Assembly (NCBI GenBank): GCA_002690445.1 | Contig: NZER01000039.1 | Location: 4,508 to 11,491, forward strand | Length of the DNA stretch: 6,984 bases | Direction of reading: 5' to 3' | DNA from: Candidatus Pacearchaeota archaeon | Lineage (GTDB): Archaea > Nanoarchaeota > Nanoarchaeia > Pacearchaeales > GW2011-AR1 | Part shown: one piece after another, positions 1 through 3,509 of the stretch | How the letters are laid out: each line of letters opens with the position of its first letter | Position numbering within the stretch: position 1 is the first letter of the stretch | Position numbers and translations under genes: made by a program | Notes under the pieces: model-generated | What the model saw: only the letters and a program-made list of their open reading frames with translations | What the model was told of the DNA's origin: nothing | Database searches by the model: none

Positions 1-375
1 CAGCGGGCGCAGCACCAGCAGGAGGTCAACAGGATCTACGACGCTGCCGGCGGCCAGCAGAACTACACAGACACCCTTGCGTGGGCTGCTGAGAATCTGT
101 CCGAAGCGGAGATTGAAACCTACAACAAGACTGTCGAGAGTGGCGACTACGAGGCCGCGGCTACCGCGGTTAAGGGGCTGCAGGCACGGCACCACCAGGC
201 GGCGGGTACTCCTCCCCAGCTACTCAAGAGTGAACCCCAAGGACCGGGTGGTCCCACGCCATACGAGAGTGTCGCCCAGCTCACCAAGGACATGGAGAGT
301 CGGGAGTACAAGACTGACCCTGCGTACCGTAAGAAGGTCGAGAACCGCCTCGCCATATCGGACATCATGGGATGA
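1..375 (+). CDS. Capsid assembly scaffolding protein, C-terminal part (T7 gp9-like)
   Basis: The frame is open from the first base and ends with TGA at 373-375, giving 124 residues; the N-terminal part lies outside the window (T7 gp9 is about 300 residues). The visible part is charged, mostly helical in character and free of cysteine. It has the layout of the C-terminal end of T7-type scaffolds: a segment WAAENLSEAEIETYN followed by a short acidic/alanine helix, a Pro/Gly-rich linker (TPPQLLKSEPQGPGGPTP), and a terminal block YKTDPAYRKKVENRLAISD. In T7-like phages this protein nucleates prohead assembly by binding the inside of the capsid shell and leaves before or during DNA packaging; its C-terminal end makes the capsid contact. 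Its position upstream of a gene 10-like capsid gene fits. The stop codon overlaps the next start (ATGA), suggesting translational coupling. The family call is confident from the terminal block plus context. Confidence 0.85.
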   Translation, partial: QRAQHQQEVNRIYDAAGGQQNYTDTLAWAAENLSEAEIETYNKTVESGDYEAAATAVKGLQARHHQAAGTPPQLLKSEPQGPGGPTPYESVAQLTKDMESREYKTDPAYRKKVENRLAISDIMG

Positions 376-1208
376 GTGTACTCCACGGATACTACGACCC
401 CGACAAAGATTACGACTATACCTACCTTGCACTGGGTGCTGGCGTACAGAGTACGGCCCTTTTACTTATGTGTGACAAGGGTTTGTTCAATGCCCCTCGC
501 CCTGACGTAGCAATCTTCTCCGATACTCAGAGTGAACCCGGTTATATAACAGAGCAGGTAGAAGCCCTAAGGGCCATTAGTTCTATTCCTGTGGTTACGG
601 TAACCGCGGGCAACCTGGGTGAAGATTACATACGAGCTGCTGTTCACGGAGAGGGCAGGGCTTCTTCGATCCCGTGCTTTACGAAAGACGCCGCAGATAA
701 TCGGGGGATGATTCAGAGGCAATGCACCCGGGATTATAAGGTGGACCCAATAGAAAAATGGGTACGCAAAAGCCTGGGCTACCAGCCCCGTCAACGGATC
801 AAGGAAAGCGTTCGTTGCCTGATGGGCATCTCGCTCGAAGAAGCGTCGAGAATGAAGCCCAGCCGTACTGGCTGGATCGACAACCAGTACCCACTGGTGG
901 ACGAACGTATCAGGCGTGACCAATGCCTTGATATTGTGGCCGAGCATGACTGGCCGACTCCCCAGAAGAGCGCCTGTATCTTCTGCCCCTTCAGGAGCAA
1001 TGCTGGCTGGCAGTACTATAAAGAACGTCAGCCTGAGATATTTGCTGAAGCTGTTGCTTTTGACAAAGCTATCCGAAAACAAGTACGCTTACGAGCTGAT
1101 GCTTATTTACACCGATCCTGCAAGCCTCTTGACGAGATTGATTTTACAGGCGGTCAACTGACATTCGATTTCTTTCAAGACGAATGTGAAGGTCATTGCG
1201 GAGTATAA
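372..1208 (+). CDS. PAPS reductase-like / ATP-pyrophosphatase-fold protein of unknown substrate
   Basis: A 278-residue protein. The N-terminal half looks like the adenine-nucleotide alpha-hydrolase (N-type ATP pyrophosphatase) fold shared by CysH and sulfur-transfer enzymes: strand YLAL, a PP-loop-like turn GAGVQST (residues 22-28), a second strand VAIFSDTQSEP (46-56), then a third strand PVVTVTAG (73-80). Downstream are RQCTRDYKVDPI (116-127), C185, a CxxC in SACIFCPFRSN (C202, C205) and a C-terminal DECEGHCGV (C272, C276). The cysteines C118, C185, C202 and C205 could bind an Fe-S cluster or zinc; this is inference. It is not an ordinary assimilatory CysH: the usual SGGxDS loop is GAGVQST here and the canonical C-terminal ECGLH is absent. 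Phage homologues are commonly annotated 'phosphoadenosine phosphosulfate reductase', but the substrate is unknown. The ATG lies within the scaffold gene's ATGA stop/start overlap with no strong Shine-Dalgarno, so coupling is likely. Base composition is AT-richer than the flanks, suggesting acquisition. Confidence 0.75.
   Translation: MSVLHGYYDPDKDYDYTYLALGAGVQSTALLLMCDKGLFNAPRPDVAIFSDTQSEPGYITEQVEALRAISSIPVVTVTAGNLGEDYIRAAVHGEGRASSIPCFTKDAADNRGMIQRQCTRDYKVDPIEKWVRKSLGYQPRQRIKESVRCLMGISLEEASRMKPSRTGWIDNQYPLVDERIRRDQCLDIVAEHDWPTPQKSACIFCPFRSNAGWQYYKERQPEIFAEAVAFDKAIRKQVRLRADAYLHRSCKPLDEIDFTGGQLTFDFFQDECEGHCGV
1200..1203 (+). promoter_or_regulatory. Ribosome binding site choosing the ATG at 1213
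   Basis: GGAG lies nine bases before the ATG at 1213, inside the last codons of the preceding gene. The alternative in-frame GTG at 1186 has no comparable motif, so the shorter protein is preferred. Confidence 0.6.
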
Positions 1209-1212
1209 ACCA

Positions 1213-1392
1213 ATGAAACCCGGATGGAAAACAAGCGAAGCCTGGTTCACCGGAATCGTCGGCTGGCTGATGACCAACGTCTTAGAGTCTTCAGATGACT
1301 GGAAGGTAAAGACCGCCGCTGCCCTGGGCGCTGCCGGCGTAGCCGCGGTGTACATCTGGTCACGGACCAAAGTGAAGGCTTCAAATGAATAA
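1213..1392 (+). CDS. Small two-helix membrane protein, holin-like
   Basis: A 59-residue protein starting at the ATG at 1213, four bases after the preceding stop; a GTG at 1186 in the same frame would add nine residues but has a poorer ribosome site. The sequence begins MKPGWKTSEAWFTG, a basic/amphipathic start, followed by a first hydrophobic stretch (about residues 10-24), a polar acidic turn ESSDDWK (25-31), a second hydrophobic Ala/Gly-rich stretch (about 34-49, TAAALGAAGVAAVYIW) and a basic tail RTKVK. That is a short hairpin through the inner membrane. Similar KPGxKTxExW small membrane proteins are, as I recall, frequent in phages and sometimes labelled holins; the exact role here is not shown by sequence. 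It overlaps the next gene by eight bases, implying one transcript and coupled translation. A holin role is supported only by size, topology and a neighbouring lipoprotein; no endolysin gene is visible in the window. Confidence 0.65.
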   Translation: MKPGWKTSEAWFTGIVGWLMTNVLESSDDWKVKTAAALGAAGVAAVYIWSRTKVKASNE

Positions 1393-1633
1393 ACTCTTAT
1401 TACCATTGAGCGTCCTTTTCCTCACTTCAGGCTGCTCATTGCTATCGGCACCATTGCGACTTGCCGACGGTGTCTCTACCACCGTCGGTGAAGTTGCGGC
1501 ACAAGAACTGGATGTCTACGGACCCGCTATAGGGGATCTCGTAGGCGTCATAACTGGCAACCCAGTAATAGGAGCCGCTACGGCGGCTGGCCTACTGGGT
1601 ATATCTTCTCTCCTATTCAGGAAGAAGAGCTGA
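1385..1633 (+). CDS. Small phage lipoprotein with C-terminal membrane segment (possible u-spanin-like)
   Basis: An 82-residue protein. It starts with MNKLLLPLSVLFLTSGC: a basic N-terminus, hydrophobic core and a lipobox LTSGC with C17 as the predicted lipidated residue (Thr at -3 is a tolerated but less usual choice). The mature part is a short, mostly polar segment (about 18-58) followed by a second hydrophobic stretch (about 61-78, VIGAATAAGLLGISSLLF) and a basic end RKKS. A lipoprotein anchor at the N-terminus plus a C-terminal membrane helix is the architecture of unimolecular spanins, which link outer and inner membranes at the end of lysis; however the connecting segment here, about 40 residues, is short for crossing the periplasm. 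Alternatives are a superinfection-type or other membrane lipoprotein. GAAGG lies six bases before the ATG (GAAGG at 1374-1378), and the start overlaps the preceding gene by eight bases. Confidence 0.65.
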   Translation: MNKLLLPLSVLFLTSGCSLLSAPLRLADGVSTTVGEVAAQELDVYGPAIGDLVGVITGNPVIGAATAAGLLGISSLLFRKKS

Positions 1634-1755
1634 TCGCAGGTCTGCCGGGGTCCGGTTTTACCGGGCAACCCTCTGTGACGGGTGCAGTATCAGATGCCTT
1701 GTGTCCCTTACGGGACTTTACTTTCTGACACTACATCTCTACATGGAGATTTATC
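1634..1755 (+). promoter_or_regulatory. Structured intergenic leader of the capsid gene
   Basis: This 122-base gap is the only sizeable non-coding stretch before the capsid gene and sits where T7 carries promoter phi-10. It contains a hairpin at 1647-1671 (core CCGGT-TTT-ACCGG at 1652-1664, extended by GGGG/C-CCC with a small bulge), a second short hairpin at 1703-1716, a CACTA-type motif (TGACACTA, 1726-1733), a CTACAT direct repeat (1731-1736 and 1739-1744), and the capsid ribosome binding site GGAG at 1745-1748, seven bases before the ATG. A phage-RNA-polymerase promoter here is expected from gene order but no confident match to a known consensus is seen. Confidence 0.4.
1703..1725 (+). 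terminator. Possible weak intrinsic terminator after the accessory cassette
   Basis: GTCCC (1703-1707) pairs perfectly with GGGAC (1712-1716) around a TTAC loop, followed by the T-rich tract TTTACTTTCT. The stem has only five pairs and the T tract is interrupted, so it may be a weak or partial stop separating the cassette transcript from the capsid transcript, or merely an mRNA processing or stability structure. Confidence 0.3.
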
Positions 1756-2775
1756 ATGGCTTTAGACGTAACTAATCTATCCCGCGTTGGAGAGATTAAC
1801 GGAGCCACAGGCTCATGGGCTAACAACAACGCCTTGTTCCTCAAGGTGTTTGCCGGCGAGGTCCTCACTACTTTCCAAGAACAGAACAAGTTCATGGACA
1901 AGCAGATCGTGAGAACCATCTCGTCAGGTAAGTCAGCTCAGTTCCCCGTCGTGGGAACAGCATCGGCGAGTTGGCACACCCCCGGCCAGTCCCTGATTGT
2001 TGACAACGATGGCGACAATCTTTCCTCTGTCAACCAGAACGAGCGTATCATCTACATCGATGACTGCCTGGTCTCTTCCATTATGGTAGACGACCTTGAT
2101 TCGATGAAGAACCACTGGGACCACAGGAGTGAGTACTCCAGTCTCATTGGCCGCGCTCTTGCCAAGGAAGCTGACACGCATATTCTTGCGTCGATTCTTG
2201 CCGCGGCTCAAACACTGACGGCGAACGTGACGGGTGGCCCAACAACTGCCACCATTACGAAAGCCGACTCTGACACCGTTGTCGCTGATCTTATTAGCGG
2301 TATCTTCGATGCGGCCCAGCTTCTTGACGAAGCTGACGTCCCCAAGGAAGACCGCTGGTGTGCTGTTCAGCCCGGCCAATACTACAACCTTTGTGGTGTT
2401 GACTCGAAGCTGGTCAACCGTGACTACACGGGTGAAGGCAACGGCGACATCGCTTCTGGTGTCGTTGTTCGAGTGGCTGGTTTCAATGTCATCGCTACCA
2501 ATAACTTTGGCAGTGGCGACCTTACTGGTGTTGCCGATGCTGGTACTAACAATGATCCGTTCCCCGAGGGTGGCGGTCAGGGTTACAACGGTAACTGGGA
2601 GAATGTCGAAGCGATCTGTTTCCACCGCTCTTGCGCGGGTACAGTGAAGCTTGCTGATATGCAGGTCCTCACGGACTATCAGACCGACAGGCTCGCCTGG
2701 CTCTTACTTGCTCGTTACGCTATGGGACACTCCTACCTCCGTCCCGAGGCTGCGACCTGCATCAAGAGTACCTAA
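1756..2775 (+). CDS. Major capsid protein (T7 gp10A-like, HK97 fold)
   Basis: A 339-residue protein, close to T7 gp10A (about 345). It builds the icosahedral shell. Several segments match T7 gp10 closely: ALFLKVFAGEVLT (26-38; T7 ALFLKVFGGEVLT), ISSGKSAQFPVVG (55-67; T7 ISSGKSAQFPVLG), HRSEYSSLIGRALAKEAD (123-140; T7 has VRSEYTSQLGESLAMAAD), and near the end the block RSCAGTVKLADM and YAMGHSYLRPEAA (321-333; T7 YAMGHGGLRPEAA). The central part (about 145-300) is more divergent, as usual for the surface-exposed regions. The start has a good Shine-Dalgarno (GGAG at 1745-1748). The gene stands alone between a structured leader and a strong terminator, which suits very high expression. I see no slippery heptamer near the stop and no long downstream extension frame, so a T7-style 10B frameshift product is not supported. 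Confidence 0.97.
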   Translation: MALDVTNLSRVGEINGATGSWANNNALFLKVFAGEVLTTFQEQNKFMDKQIVRTISSGKSAQFPVVGTASASWHTPGQSLIVDNDGDNLSSVNQNERIIYIDDCLVSSIMVDDLDSMKNHWDHRSEYSSLIGRALAKEADTHILASILAAAQTLTANVTGGPTTATITKADSDTVVADLISGIFDAAQLLDEADVPKEDRWCAVQPGQYYNLCGVDSKLVNRDYTGEGNGDIASGVVVRVAGFNVIATNNFGSGDLTGVADAGTNNDPFPEGGGQGYNGNWENVEAICFHRSCAGTVKLADMQVLTDYQTDRLAWLLLARYAMGHSYLRPEAATCIKST

Positions 2776-2782
2776 GAATCGC

Positions 2783-2802
2783 TGGCGTTCTTCGGAACGC
2801 TA
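2783..2802 (+). other. RNA hairpin with UUCG loop directly after the capsid stop codon
   Basis: GCGTTC (2785-2790) pairs with GAACGC (2795-2800) around a TTCG tetraloop; one wobble and one further pair extend it to 2783-2802. It begins eight bases after the capsid stop codon. There is no T tract after it, so it is not itself an intrinsic terminator; it may protect the 3' end of the capsid mRNA or act with the following hairpin. Confidence 0.7.
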
Positions 2803-2814
2803 AGTGGTGCCTCT

Positions 2815-2845
2815 GGGGGGAAGCTTCGGCTTCCCCCCTTTTTTT
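2815..2845 (+). terminator. Strong intrinsic terminator after the capsid gene (T-phi-like position)
   Basis: A perfect ten-base-pair stem, GGGGGGAAGC (2815-2824) with GCTTCCCCCC (2829-2838), closed by a TTCG tetraloop and followed by seven T residues (2839-2845) and a further T-rich stretch. This is a textbook factor-independent terminator. Its place between the gene 10 and gene 11 homologues equals that of T-phi in T7, where partial read-through sets the ratio of capsid to tail proteins. Confidence 0.93.
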
Positions 2846-2874
2846 CATTTTTATTCGGACAGCGGGGCAACTCG

Positions 2875-2894
2875 CACCTCTATACAGATAGGAG
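2875..2894 (+). promoter_or_regulatory. Leader of the gene 11 homologue: ribosome site and shared CAYCTCTAYA motif
   Basis: After the terminator, the remaining 55 bases hold a strong Shine-Dalgarno AGGAG (2890-2894), six bases before the ATG at 2901. Just upstream, CACCTCTATA (2875-2884) resembles CATCTCTACA (1734-1743) ahead of the capsid gene. The ribosome site is sound; the motif as a promoter element is speculative. Confidence 0.4.
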
Positions 2895-2900
2895 AGTGAC

Positions 2901-3509
2901 ATGGCAACGACCTTCACTACGGAGCTCGAGGCAGTAAACACCATGCTCTCAGCGGTGGGGACCTCGCCTGTCAGTACTATCACAGGATCTGTTGGGGCCG
3001 ACGTTTCGATGGCTACCAACATTCTTGAAGAAATCAGACGGGAGGTTCTCTCCCGCGGGTGGGCCTTCAACTACGAGAAGGAAGTCGAGCTGACGCCTGA
3101 CGGTGATAATATTATTACCCTTGCTGAGAATGTCCTCAGGATCGACAGCTCACCAGGCTTCAATCTAAACCTCGATCTCGTCCAGCGCGGGACGAGTCTC
3201 TATGACAAGAAGGCGCACACCACGACCATCACCGAGAGTAAGGTGACGGTGAATATCATGTACCACCTCGAGTGGACCGCGCTGCCTGAGGCCGCCCGGC
3301 GATACATGATGGTAAGAGCGGCCCGCATATTTGCTGACCGCCTGGTTGGCTACAACCACCAACACGCCTTCAGTATGGCTGATGAAATCCAAGCTCTTGG
3401 AGACCTCAAGGAAACCGAGGGTGACACGGGTGACTTCAACATGGGAGACCACTGGGATGTGGCCCGGATCATCCACCGCGGTAGTCCCCTCAATATGACG
3501 AGCTTCTAA
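2901..3509 (+). CDS. Tail tubular protein A (T7 gp11-like)
   Basis: A 202-residue protein, close to T7 gp11 (196). It forms the upper ring of the short tail below the portal, to which the nozzle protein and fibres attach. Conserved T7-type segments are visible: ELEAVNTMLSAVGTSPVSTI (8-27; T7 [20 protein letters not shown]), GADVSMATNILEEIRREVLSRGW (32-54, T7 has [22 protein letters not shown]), then FN (56-57). A later stretch keeps the pattern YDKKAHTTTI...VTVNIMYHLEWTALPEAARRYMMVRAARIFADRLVG, matching T7's YDRTSQSD...[30 protein letters not shown]. The C-terminal end is Asp/Met/His-rich. The start is set by AGGAG six bases upstream. It is the first gene after the terminator and abuts the gene 12 homologue with no gap, so read-through or a promoter in the short leader must drive it. 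Confidence 0.96.
   Translation: MATTFTTELEAVNTMLSAVGTSPVSTITGSVGADVSMATNILEEIRREVLSRGWAFNYEKEVELTPDGDNIITLAENVLRIDSSPGFNLNLDLVQRGTSLYDKKAHTTTITESKVTVNIMYHLEWTALPEAARRYMMVRAARIFADRLVGYNHQHAFSMADEIQALGDLKETEGDTGDFNMGDHWDVARIIHRGSPLNMTSF

Noticed and set aside
77..475. Plus-strand open frame of 132 residues over the scaffold end and the start of the next gene
   Set aside because: Arg/Pro/Thr-rich translation typical of an out-of-frame reading; it overlaps two well-supported genes on the same strand.
567..1082. Minus-strand open frame of 171 residues inside the PAPS-reductase-like gene
   Set aside because: Antisense shadow of a gene with clear fold motifs; no leader or neighbouring minus-strand gene.
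372..1208. Calling this gene cysH and describing it as host sulfate assimilation
   Set aside because: The diagnostic CysH motifs are not intact, so neither the symbol nor the pathway is supported.
1186..1212. GTG start at 1186 for the small membrane protein
   Set aside because: It lies inside the end of the preceding gene without a good ribosome site, whereas the ATG at 1213 has GGAG nine bases upstream.
1933..2625. Minus-strand open frame of 230 residues inside the capsid gene
   Set aside because: Shadow of the capsid coding frame; Val/Arg/Asn-rich translation with no recognisable domain.
2740..2820. T7-style frameshift producing a longer minor capsid protein
   Set aside because: No slippery run is seen near the capsid stop codon, and hairpins plus a terminator follow directly, leaving no room for a useful extension.
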